Program-made: the position numbers and the translations under genes
In this document: positions 10,701 through 22,283 of the stretch, one piece after another
How the letters are laid out: every line of letters starts with the position of its first letter
Numbering within the stretch: the stretch's first letter is position 1
The notes under the pieces: model-generated
The model's database searches: none
What the model was told of the DNA's origin: nothing
What the model saw: the letters and a program-made list of their open reading frames with translations, nothing else
Source of the DNA: Blattamonas nauphoetae
Lineage: Eukaryota > Preaxostyla > Oxymonadida
NCBI GenBank assembly: GCA_033064195.1
Contig: JARBJD010000255.1
Coordinates: forward strand, 45,074 to 109,073
Reading direction: 5' to 3'
DNA: 64,000 bases

Positions 10701-12081
10701 TGGAACTGAACTGAAATCGCCTCATTTTATTCCTTCCCTTGACACCAAGCTTAGCCGAAGCACACTCTCGAAGGAGAACGAGTCATTCTCAGTTTCGATT
10801 GTTGGATCGAAATTGATTCCATGCGATCTGAAACTGGAAGTTGCAGAATCGCCATCATCGAAATCGAAATCGAACAGTAACTCAGTTGTGATTCCTCTCT
10901 CGTTCTCATCAGATAAATCGTGGAACGAGACCCACATCAATGTGTCGATCCCGTTGTCGTCTCTGTCGTCATTGTCTATGAACGAGGAGTGGACAGCGAG
11001 AATTGTGTTTGGGAAGAACGAGCACACTGACTCGTTCACCTTCCTCCAACCACTCAAAGACCGGAAAGCCGAAGCTCTCCAGAAATCCCTTCCTTGGCTG
11101 ATTCCAGTTATTGTCTGCTCGACATTGCTTCTTTTCGCCCTCCTCATCATCGTCGTTGTTGCAGTCTGTCGTCGAAGAAAGTCGGCCAAGTCAGATTCAT
11201 CGACACCGCTCAGCCAACAAGAGCTGTCTGATGACGAGGTTGCGAAGATGGAAGTGGACATGCAGCCGTATCCGACAACGAACGCAGTGGTTGCCCAGAA
11301 TTCACACGAACCACAAACAGGCATTACATCCGATGAGAACATGGAGACACGAGTCGATTTCGATCAAGATGGTGGAATTCAAATTGGTGAGCCAGTTGAC
11401 GCGATTGAATGTGAAGGGCAGTTCGTGATGAAGACAGTGGATGGTCGGGACACACTTTACAATCGGATCCATAAAGGAGACGGAGTGGCAGAGGGGAAGA
11501 GGAGAGAGATTGAGAAGAAGATTGTTCGCGGAATGCTGAAGATGGTTGAAAAGCCCAATCTGGAAACTGGGACTCGAATCTCTCCTCACTGGATTCTGTT
11601 GAACCGAAACGACACTGTGTTCATTCGAGTTGAATCTGAAGTGGAGAAGAACCTTGAACAGGACAAGCCATCGCTTCCATGCCACACACAACCAACTGTG
11701 AGTCATTCTGGAGTGAAAAATGGGATTGAAGAGATTCGTTGGCGAGCGCCAGAACAAGGCGAGAAAGAGGGAGAAATGAATGAAGATGTTGGGAAATCAC
11801 ATGTTATGGTTTTTCGGCTCGGCTTGATCCTGTGGGAGATAGAGACTGGTCTTGTTCCGTTTGGAGAGTTGGATGCAGTGAATGCTCATCGGAACTTGGC
11901 AGCTGGGATTGCTCTCCCGCTTCAAAAGGTGTCTGACGCTTCGATGCGAGAATTGTTTGTCAATTGTCTTCAGATTGATGCGGATCAGCGGCTCACGCTG
12001 GAACAGGCCCTGGCGCGACTGGAAGAGATGCCGAAAGGATCAGGGAAGGAAGAAATGAAAGATCAGTTCGCCAAATTCTGA
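7710..12081 (+). pseudogene. Receptor-like beta-helix / pseudokinase gene with one frameshift
   Basis: The ATG at 7710 opens a 791-codon frame with a hydrophobic start (MIPTPFMFVITIKWISTVSL), an NGVYHAHEIHI first strand and beta-helix repeats. Between about 9990 and 10030 the coding sense moves one base into the frame that runs to 12081. There it continues with the restart motif CGSLERPCSSVDVA (~10030), an Ig-like region, a membrane helix at ~11090-11165 followed by CRRRK, and a pseudokinase (NRIHKG, RWRAPE at ~11737, LGLILWEIETG). Compared with the gene at 22284-41515, roughly 70-90 residues seem to be missing at the shift, so it may be a small deletion. No GT-AG intron restores the frame. 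A sequencing indel is the other explanation. Without repair the product is a soluble ectodomain. Confidence 0.75.
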
Positions 12082-13842
12082 TCCACAATTCGAGAAGCAT
12101 CGATCGACCGTTCAACAGCTCTACACAGACACACCTACAATCATGTCATTTTCTTATCTGTCACTCCGATCATGATTTACCTATCTTTTGCCGTTTTACG
12201 TCGGTATTTTGTTGTGTTGATCTCTGTTCTTCCTCAATTACTACTTTTCTGAGTAACTGTGCCCACCATCCATCGAGATCTGGAGAGACCTCGACACTCC
12301 ATCTCTCTGTCTCCAACACGCACCGCATCAATTCTGCCCAGACTACAGTTCGCCGGTTCATTACACACCATCTAACCACGTTGTCTTGTTCTTTCTTTGC
12401 TTTCTTGCAACTGAGCAGAGCGTGGTGTTCTTTGTCATCCTCCCTTTTTTCCTTCTCTTATCCATATTGATTTAGATCGTTGTGTTGTCTTACGTTGGGT
12501 GTATCGCTCGGTCAGAGACAGTTCACTGCGATTCGCTTTTAGACGGAACCAGACATATTTATCCAACTTGGTCGTGTTTGATACCTTTTTATCAACATTT
12601 TCAGACATGACAATAGTCAGTCGCCATTCAGTTCCCGTGTTTGCTTCGAACCAACTTCTGAAGTCGACCATATCCTTTGCGAGAATAAACTCGGGACGTT
12701 ATGTCACTAAAAACAAGAACAAAGTCGAATAAGATTCTTTTGAATGACACACGAGACATTGGGAAGTCATTTTCTGCGATCTGATCACATTGTCGGATAT
12801 CACCGTGTTTTGGTTGTTTGTCCTTCAAGCTCCAGTTTCAGCATCAAAACATTCACTGTCTGATAATTTCCAGTTCAACAAAACAGAAACCTTACATGTT
12901 CGTAGATAATGACGACAGAAGAAAGTTGTGACCGTTTATCACTCTAGAGCTCGTTAGAAGAGAAATTTAGATGCGTCGTATGATCTCACTTCTTATTTGG
13001 TTTTGTTATCTGATTTATTTCAAAAAATTCGAAAGTGTGTAGTCATCGTGGATTCGCACACGTGTGCCTCTCTCTCTGATGGATTGGAGAGGGCGTGTTC
13101 TTCAATCATCTCATGTTCTGGACGAATGATCCAGACTCTTGATTGGCTGAGCATGATTGAGAGTTCATCCCACAGTTTCTTTCCTCTATCAAAGACTCAG
13201 AGTTTTCGCTTTTCGTTGAGAGCAAACGTGTGCCTGATAGAAATGATGTGTGAATGAGTGAAGTGTCAGGTGCAACAGAAGTCAGCGAAAATCACTCCAG
13301 ACAGTGAGAAGGCTTCTGCTCCACCACACACCATTCTCCAACACGAGACTGGATGCGGAGAGGCAGAAGCGGAGTGGAAGAAAAAAGACGAAAAGAGTTC
13401 CAAAAAGATGACTGATGAAGAGAGAATGATGAGAATGATGAACAGAAGGCAGCGTGGAACAGTGAAATGAGGACAGTGGCCTCTGAATAAGAAGAAGGAT
13501 GGACTCGAAAGAGATGGGAATATCAATACAAACAAAAGGAGATGTGCTCAATTCAAGAGGACGTAAGAGTCAACTTGGAAATTGGTGAATGAGGTGCGAG
13601 AGAGAAAGAAACGATCTCGAATGCTGATTCAGAGTGTGAGAATCAGCCAGGCGGAGTGTGGCGCGTCCAATTTGACATGAAGATAGAAAATGAAGACGAT
13701 ATTGAAATGGATAAAGTGAAAGAAAGAGTCTTTTGGTGAACACGTGACATGAAGGACAATGAATGTGAGATGGGTGAAGACGTGAACGATGAGAGGAGGA
13801 GTGATGGATCGAGTGAGTGAGGTGTCCATTTGCGTTGAGCTT
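12082..13842. other. Intergenic region between two converging genes
   Basis: The 7710-12081 gene (plus) and the 13843-20588 gene (minus) end toward each other here. Only short frames are present, such as 12170-12379 minus and 13258-13470 plus. None resembles a known family, and no terminal inverted repeats were seen. Confidence 0.5.
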
Positions 13843-16242
13843 CTACTCTTTCATCTCATGTCCAGACGGAGCACGAGTGTCTTCCGGATGAGATGAGAGG
13901 AACTCTCCGATTTCTGTCAGTGTTGGTCGTTCTTTCGGATCAACTGACACACAACGATGAATCAATGACACAAACTCCTCATTCTTCAGATCTTCCATGT
14001 TGGGTCCAATTCCTGTTCCTGATTGTCGCTGAGCATTCACTGCATCCAGCTCTCCAAACGGCACTTGACCAGTCTCGATTTCCCACAAGATCAGGCCAAG
14101 ACTAAAAACTGACGCTTTGTGCCCATCCACCGACTCCACTCCACTTCTTTCTTCCGCCGCCACAACTTCAGGGGCACGCCAGCGAAGACCATCCATCCCC
14201 GACTTTTCTCCCTCACACTTCCCTCTCGTGTTCTCATCCCCTTTTGTATGCTCGTTCTCGTATCCTTCCATGTTTGGCTGTTGCTGTTCTTTCTGTCGCT
14301 GACGAGCTGCTTCAGCATCCGCTTCAGTCGAACTCATTTCAAGTTTCAGCTGAACGTTCCCAGCTGTGTCAACCAGAATCCAGTGTGACGACAGTCGTGT
14401 CAGAAGATCACTCCATCCGCGATGAGCAACAACGTGTTTCAATCCATTCACAATCTGCATCTCGATTCCTCGCTTCCCAATCTCTCTCCGTTCTTTGTGC
14501 AACATCGAATACAGCGTTGAATCCATTCGAGCGACCGAAATCGCGAAGTCTCCACTGCACGCCATCACTTCTACACACTCACCTTCTCCCTCTCCACTCT
14601 TGTTCTCTTTGGTCGCTTCCTTGTTCGATTGACGATCTTCAGTTGAGACGAATGCAGAGTGTGTCATTCCATCTGCTCGGATCACGCCATTCGAACAATC
14701 GACTCCAACCTCCTCCACTTTCTCCAACTCCACTGGTTCCTGCTCTTCCATCTCACTTTTTGCATTGATCGATTTCGCTCGTCGGCGGTTCACCAGAACG
14801 AGGATCACAATGATCACGATGAGGGCGAAACAGACAGAGACAACGACTGGAATCAGCCAGCTCAGCAGAGCTTTCATTTCTTTCGACATCGCTTTCTTGT
14901 CAGGATCTTCTGGTTCAACTGGAGGCACAAACGATGATTTCGGGATGTGGAATGAGATTGCATCATTCATCACAACTGGTGTCGATGAACTTCCTGGTGT
15001 CGCAACAAGTGACTTGATTGTGTACGTCGTGTCGTCTGTCAGCATTCTCGAATCACCAACCACAACAAACTCCTCTGTCTCACCTGTCGTTCCTGCTGAT
15101 TCCACCACAACTGTGAACATCACATTCTTCCTCCTCTCCTCCACAACGAAGTCGTACGATCCACTCACTTCTCTGTCGAAGTGGAGGAAGATGACTGCGT
15201 TTTTCGGGTCGGCCTTAATGATGTGTGCAGACACACCCGTCAACAACGAGAAGGGTGGAGTGGTATCGACGGGAGTGGTGAATGTGATGGCTTTGTCGAG
15301 TTTGACATCTTTCTCAGTCTCTCCATCTGGAAAGACCCACACAGCTCTCCTCAGTTCGTATGTCGAATACCATTCCAGAACGACTTCCCCGTTCGATGAC
15401 GACAGAGATGCTGTTCCTGTCAGAGTCGTCGAGTCTGAGCGAGTCAGTGTGATGTTCCATTCTGTTTCCTCCTTCCCAACCAACATCCAATGACTCCCTT
15501 CCTCATAAAAATGCACTCCCTTCAACACAATCTCCGTTGCCTTTACATCTTTCCGTGTGGCGTCAGCTGTCCGAACTGTTGGTGGTGGAAAGAAATCGGT
15601 TGCGAATGAAGTTGTTCGATTGGTGTATGACGTGTCGTCGGGAAGAATCCCATTCGCTCCAGATGAAACAACAGCTGTTCCAATTGTCGACTCTTCCCAC
15701 GGTTTTCCAAACACCACATGCACCAGTCGAGGAACATTCGATCCACCCAGCAACACTCCCATCGTTCCCTTCAACGCTTCTTCAGTCTCGACTCTCACTG
15801 TCGCAACACTTCCATCAATCGACACATCCACAGACTTGATTGTGGGTGTTGAGCTGATCTGCGGGACGAGAGCACTCAGACCAACTGAACCAGTGTCGAC
15901 AAATACATTGGGTCTGGCTGAAGTGGAGTCGCAGAACTTGACAGTGTCTTCAGTCACGAGAGAAGCTTCCATGTCTCGGATGTAGATATCGTTTGATTTT
16001 GAATCACCCGCAGAGCATCCTCGGAATTGGAGGAAGGAGAAGTCAATCGATTGGACATAATAGAGTCCCATTGCACCTCCACATGCAGATGAAGAACACG
16101 AAACAAACGCACAGTTGGAGAGAGTGGCGAGTGAGTGTTGCCAGAGTGAGACAGCCCCATCATATTCGAGTGATGTGCTTGTCTCGAAGAAGCAGTCAGA
16201 CATTGAAAGAGTTGAATTGGATCCACAGATGATACTCCCACC

Positions 16243-19200
16243 CAGGGTGTTCCATTTTGCGGGCGATATTCGAAAATAGAGTTCAAAAATTGAAAAATGT
16301 ATTGTTTAATTAAGTTCAGGTCATCATTGGGAGAGGCAGACTAAATGGTCAGCCGAAAGCGAGAACGAGTCTTCTGACTGTTACCCATCATAAATCCAAA
16401 TCATTAGTTCATTTTTCTCAAATCTCTTTGTGGCGCGTGTAAAATGAACTGGGAGCGTGAAGAGATTGATTTACTTGTTTCTTCCACGTATTCATCTTCA
16501 TACCCATCCACTCTCGGTTGTGGCGATTCGTCACTTTATTGTCTCATTTACATCGTTCTCACTTTCAATAGTCTGCTATTCCCTCTTTCACTTTTCATTT
16601 TATCTTTTGTTCTATTTACAACCGTATCACCGTTCAATTGTCACCTGTTTTGAGTTCTCCCGATTGGATCAAGAATCATCAGCCGTCAATGCAGCCACAA
16701 TCCATGTCAACAAGAGTATCATCACAAGAATATCCACGTTATCCTATTGGAGATCATTTTGTACCTCACAAGAAGTGCATTGGCTCCTCAATCATCACCC
16801 AACTCTCATCGTTCCTCGACATTGATCAAGGATGATATCATTCATCAGAACAAGAATTTGTCAGCTTCATTGTATCATTGTCAACATTTGTTTATGATCA
16901 GAAGAATTCTCTCGTCTAATATTGCAGATTTAGTTCACACAATTCCGAACGACCACAATTCGCGACTTCAGCAGAACAGTCAATCATCACGATCTCCTTT
17001 GTTCTTCGTTCCCATAGTTATCGAAGATACTGAACGTATCGAAGTTGAAATATCGTCCTGGGACTTCCTCTCCTCTGCCTCCGACCCCCTCCTGTCCTTC
17101 CCTAGATTCAACGTCTTCCGCGCCAAATTCCCCAAAAATCACTTCAAGCGAACTTTTTCGCGTCATGCAAGTCGGAGATAGCTATTGAGACGAAGACACG
17201 ACAGTTACGGAGACAAAGAATCGAGAAAGGGGAGGGAGCAAGCTGTTGAACATCGCTCAACTGTCAACAGGCCAACCAAAGTTGAAGAGGAATCGTTCTT
17301 GAACGATGATCAAGCTGCTGACTTCGACAGAGAACAATGAACATTCCAGTTGGTCTGTAGACGAGAATGATGGATCGTCGCCTCACTCGTCTCGTTGAAT
17401 GTGCATGTCCACTCGTGAATCTTCCTTTCATATGCTCACACACCTCCTTTTTATGTATCGAGTGGAATAGGCGATGCAGACAAGTCGATCGTCTTCAAGG
17501 AAAGATCAAATCATTCCTCATCGAACCCCTCTCTCCCACACTGACCACCACAATCGGCGATGAGGGCGTTCTGCAGCTGCCTTTGTATGGATACAGGGTT
17601 GAGAGCTTGGAGGATGTCTTCCTGAATGCAGAAATACACATTCGTAGAAGAGACGAACAACGGTTTCCATTCTTCACTGAATAAACTGCGCTAGATGCGA
17701 CAATGCCAATGTAATTCTGATTTGGAATGCTTCTGAACGAGAATGTGAGGCGAGCGACCACTCTGCCGAACGAGAACGAGAGGAGAGTGTGATTGGATCC
17801 TCCTGTGTGAATGAAGACAGAGCCAGAAATCATCCATCTTGTCAAATAGTATATTTCAATCGCAGCTGCGCCAATTCTTCGTGTTCCTTAATTCACCGTC
17901 CTTCTCAACACATCCGGGAAGTGCACAGCCTGCTCAATCAAATCCAGTGCGGCCTGACTACGTGACGACAAACTTGATTGATCGTCTCCAAGTCCCGTTG
18001 GACTGTTCTCTCCTCACGAGGCAATCACTCCTTTCAGTCCAGCAACCACCGACTCCAACTCTCTCAACAACTCAACCACTTCTCCCTCTGATCGCTCTTC
18101 CCTCACCCATCCACACACTCTCTCCACGACTCCACCATTCAGCACACACTCAATATCCCCCTCACTCATCCACGCATCACACATCACACTGGACACACAA
18201 AGAAAGTGAGAAGGGCGAGAAACACACCAAACTGCTTGTGTCGCAGCCGTGGCAAGCGTCTTGTTTGAATTCTACACAAACAAGAAACGGGAGAGGAGGA
18301 GAAGGATGAGAGAGAGGAGCAGACATGTGCGACGGTGTTGAGTGGCTTGAGAACGTCATTCGTCTTCATCCGATCCGAATCGGACACACAACTCAGAATC
18401 AGAGCAACAACCCTCGACGCCATGCTCTGCTCCACAGACACAATCAAACGGACAACAGAAAGATCAGGGTGAAGAAATGAGAGCAAAGATGGAGAGAAGG
18501 AGAAGACAACCACATAACCTATCTCAATCTCGTCGAAGAACAGCACATCACTCGAATCGTCTCGCTTCATCGGAATGACTCGGCCGTTCCCTCTCAACAC
18601 GGAGGATCTTGGCGAGTGGGGGACTGGACTGAACTTGTAAGACTGACTGCCTCAGAGTGTCTTGCGAGCAACACGTTCTTCGTCGATTTGGACGAAGGGC
18701 GATGCTTGTGGACGACTTGAATGCGACAATTCTCGACAACACGCCCAACCATGCAGTGTTCCGATGAGCACACCGAAACATGAACGATGTGTGGGGGAGA
18801 ATGCGGCGAATGTGTGTCTTCTTGCAAGTGTGTGAGTGGAGAGAAGGGACTCGCACTGACACTGAAAGGAGAGCTTCTTGTTCAGTGTGGGTTGTGAGTG
18901 GAAGAATGTGGTCATTCGATCGAAATCATCAAAAAGACAGAAGGAGAGTCGTAGGAATTCCTTGTATACACTGAGAATGGCACAGAATGGACCGAGGAAA
19001 GCATGAAAACGCCTCTCTCGTTCTCTCGGTACCCGTTGGTCACATCTCACGAGTTGCGATTTAAACGGTGTCATACTGTTCTGACATCGACGATGAGGAG
19101 GTGGTGGAGAAAAGCAAACAAGTTTTTGTGCTCATGAGGCCATATCTTAGTCTTTATACTCATTTTTTCCTGGATTATCCTTCGATTGTCAATATAATTC

Positions 19201-19287
19201 TCAAAAAACTGAATTTTGATGTGTGTTCAGAAAAATGGGTAATGTGATCGAGATCTACAAAAGTATGGGTACATTTGGAACACCCTG
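16243..19287. mobile_element. hAT-like DNA transposon, 3,045 bp, inserted in a surface gene
   Basis: Terminal inverted repeats CAGGGTGTTCCA / TGGAACACCCTG are flanked by the 8 bp direct repeat CTCCCACC at 16235-16242 and 19288-19295. A CAGGG-type end with an 8 bp duplication is characteristic of the hAT superfamily. No transposase was recognised in either strand. Instead the minus strand between ~17.5 and 18.65 kb carries fragments that look like host genes. The element is therefore probably non-autonomous. The ends show no GT-AG splice signals at the insertion boundaries. Confidence 0.85.
17495..18650 (-). pseudogene. Host-gene fragments inside the hAT-like element
   Basis: The frame at 17845-17495 reads HTGGSNHTLLSFSFGRVVAR followed by LTFSFR and NYIGIVASSAV. 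This resembles the SPRY-like C-terminal domain I remember from this organism's kinase-like and repeat proteins. Further along, the 18196-18014 frame (EVVELLRELESVVAGLKGVI) is helical and like the helical-repeat proteins such as the one at 43161. Frames shift between the pieces and there is no start, so these are captured fragments rather than a gene. The assignment rests on appearance only. Confidence 0.45.
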
Positions 19288-20588
19288 CTCCCACCATAAT
19301 TCTGATCCATTCCAGTATCCGCACATTCCGTGAATGAGGACAAAGAGATTGTGATGGGACAATCTGTGAGAGGTTCGTGAACGTAAATTGCTCCTCCGTC
19401 ATCGTTGTCTGCTGTGCACGTGCATTTGTGGAAGAAGCACTGTGTGACGTTCAGAGTGGACTGTGATAGGTAGACGTGTATTGCAGCTCCAGCATGGCCA
19501 TCCTCACCTGCAATGGTCATGTCTTCGAAAGTGCAGAGAGTGAACTTCACTGATGTCATTCCTGATGTTGAATCCACAACAGTTCGCTTGATGTTGGTTG
19601 CAGTGATGTTTTCGTGTTTCATGTCGATTTCGTCGTTCGAGGTGCGGACACAGGAAGAGAACGACGTGTTCAGACAAACCACATTCCCACCCATGTTCGG
19701 CGACATCATTCCTGTCCCACTGTCGTGGTTCGTGCAACACGACTCACAACTCCCAACCACCAATTGAGTAACTTCACTCCCGAACTTCTGTTCCGATTGT
19801 GTGAAGGGAGACGAAGATGAAACATTCACAAGTCTGCTGCACACCAGACTCGTCTCCACTGACATCCCACGCGACAACACATCATCACTGTCGAACCAGA
19901 AAAGAGGGCCAGTTCCAACCACAAAGTGTGAATTCGACATCAAAAGTCCAACTCCACAAATCGAAACACTGTCTCCGAATTCAGTTTCTCCTCTCTTATC
20001 ATTCATCGCTTCCTTTTCAACATCATTCGCACATCCATTCCAACATCGACCAACAAGTGGAACAACCACATTCGACGAACATTTGTGAGAGCTTCGAACA
20101 ATCCAGATCGAGCTCCCGTGTCCATTCAAATCGCTTCCAACAACGATCGGCGAGCATTCCATGTTCGAAACGATCTCGCTTCCCGAAATCCCAAAATCGG
20201 ACGACGAAACCACACACCCACACCATCCCGACTCCGAAACATCCACAATCCACCATCGAATCCACAGCGTGCTGTTCATCACTGAAAACAAACACTTCCT
20301 CCCTTCCTTCCCAATTTCACATGATTCCACTCCATTTCCCGAAACAACTCCAATCGATGATCGTCCAGATTCCAAAGGCCCAGACAGTCGAGTCATGTTT
20401 CCACGCAACTCCATCCTTGTCGACGAAATCCCAAACGATTCAGTCCAAAACCATTCTGATTCGAACTCCATCACTCTTTCTTCACCATTCCACTTTCCCG
20501 ACGATTTCTCAACAAAAACGCTTTTCAAATCCCTGCAGACAGCATCCGTTGAGTGGAGGATGTGGAACAGCGCAAGGAACGTGATCAT

Positions 20589-22283
20589 CTCAACGTGAAC
20601 GATTCTTGATCGATGAGGGGGATGTGATCGAGAAAATATGGCCCCTAAATTTGTGTGACACTTCTCGACTTTCGATGAGTGAAGTCTTTAAGCTTTTGGA
20701 TTGATAAACGGAATGATGTGGACGTCGTTCAAGTTTTCCTTCCTTCTCCAATCCAACAGTTCGGTCACAAGTCCGCTACAGGGACATCTGCTCTGATTAC
20801 AGTTGGTATCTTTTCTTCACTCAAGAAACAGCATCGCTCATCTTTCGTCTTGCCACAGTGCGATCCGACGACTATGATCTAACTCCGAGGGTATTGTCAT
20901 TCATTGTGGAAGAGAACGAGAGGATACATTTAAACAATAGAATTAGGGTCACGATCATTGGTTTTCTATCGTTCTGATGTCACAATTAACTCCATCACAG
21001 CACCCTCAATCTAACACAGATCCACGGGTGACTCCACCAAATTAATCAAAAAAAGATGATTGGCTCGTTGGTCCTGACATGAACAGTTCGGAACGAACTA
21101 GCGGTCATCACACGAATGATGGAGGATATTACACAACTCCTTGACAACATGACACTTTGATGGAGATGTGTTTCCGATTGCTGGACGAAGACTTGATGCT
21201 TCTGAATCAGACTGTTGAAATAATGTTTGAAAGAATGGGCCGTCCTTAAATCATCGAATGAGCATGGCAGCACCCTCTGACAGAGTTCAGTGCGATGAGT
21301 GGATGGAGTCAGAATCGACGAGTTATCTTTTGCTGAGATTACGAGGCTTACAAGCTCTTTAATCCGGGTTCTTGATTAACAGTTGTGATCACTTATCCTG
21401 TCATAATAATTGAGTATCTGGAAATAAAAAAATATGATGTGGATGGTGAAATGTGGGAATCGTTCACAGGGCAAGAATCAGGCATTCCACAATGATATGA
21501 CGAACACATGAAGTGTTGACGTGCGAAGTCGCGGAATGCTCAAATGAAGACGGCTGCGAGGCCTTGGTGGTCATCAACAAAGAGACACGTTGTTGGTCGA
21601 CATTCCAGATAAATGGATGAAAATCGAAGAAAGAGCATAAACCATCATAAATACTAAGGCTGAATGAAAAGAGAAACGGAATGGAAAAGAAGAAGAACTA
21701 GAGGATGACCCGAAACTGAATGAGGATCTGCGGCCCGAGGGGAAGTATGACAGCGACCAATCTGTCCATCTCCACACACAAGTGAGACAGGGTGTGTCGA
21801 TGGAGAGTGTTTGCGGGTGAAGGGAATGAAAGATGTCTCCGTCAACGATGAGTGAACGAGGTGTTAATGAACAGCCATCAGACAGATATAATTTGAAAAT
21901 GGGGTGAAGTGGTCGTTGTTCAGATTGAGAGTGTCCTTCGTTGGTTCGATTCTGATCATGTTCAGGCTGTTCATTTGGAAGTCGTTGAGGATGGATAAAG
22001 ATGAGATGGCGTGTGACGTCGAACGGGACGAGTCAATGGTCGACTCCAATTCGTACCATAAATAGTTGAAGTGGTGTGAATCAAGATTCAATGGTTGGTG
22101 TGGAGGAATAATGAAATGTATCTGCACTCTCGAAATGAGACGACTTTCGTCTTCTGACATTTCATCCAATAAGAGAGCGGCAGTTGATGAGTGACTGATT
22201 GAAAGTGAGATGAGAACGAGATGATTGGTTGTGACGTGAAAGAGAATGTTGGTTGGTGCTCAGAACATGACGCGGGAGAGCAG
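20589..22283. other. Intergenic region upstream of the 13843-20588 gene
   Basis: About 1.7 kb lies between the end of the giant gene (22284) and the start of the next gene on the same strand (20588). It must hold that gene's promoter, but the conserved start-proximal box seen elsewhere is absent. Short AT-rich frames such as 22169-21864 minus show no recognisable similarity. Confidence 0.45.

Larger units (their letters stand above)
13843..20588 (-). pseudogene. Receptor-like beta-helix / pseudokinase gene split by a hAT-like transposon
   Basis: The coding parts are 20588-19296 and 16242-13843 on the minus strand. Skipping the element and one copy of its GGTGGGAG duplication they make one frame of exactly 1,231 codons with no other stop (the join reads DQNYGGSIICG). 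The order is: signal peptide (MITFLALFHILHSTDAV), beta-helix with many NxT/S sites, three to four Ig-like repeats, a membrane helix (SWLIPVVVSVCFALIVIIVI, plus-strand ~14785-14875), an acidic juxtamembrane stretch (EEQEPVELEKVEEVG), and a kinase-like tail. The tail keeps RWRAPE, LGLILWEIETG and the late RPTL. In place of the HRD loop it has LSSHWILVD, and there is no DFG, so it should be catalytically dead. As it stands the allele would yield only the first ~430 residues. Confidence 0.85.

Noticed and set aside
12170-12379. A small Trp-rich minus-strand gene (69 aa)
   Set aside because: The frame is short, unlike any family seen here, and the rest of the intergenic region shows no supporting signal.
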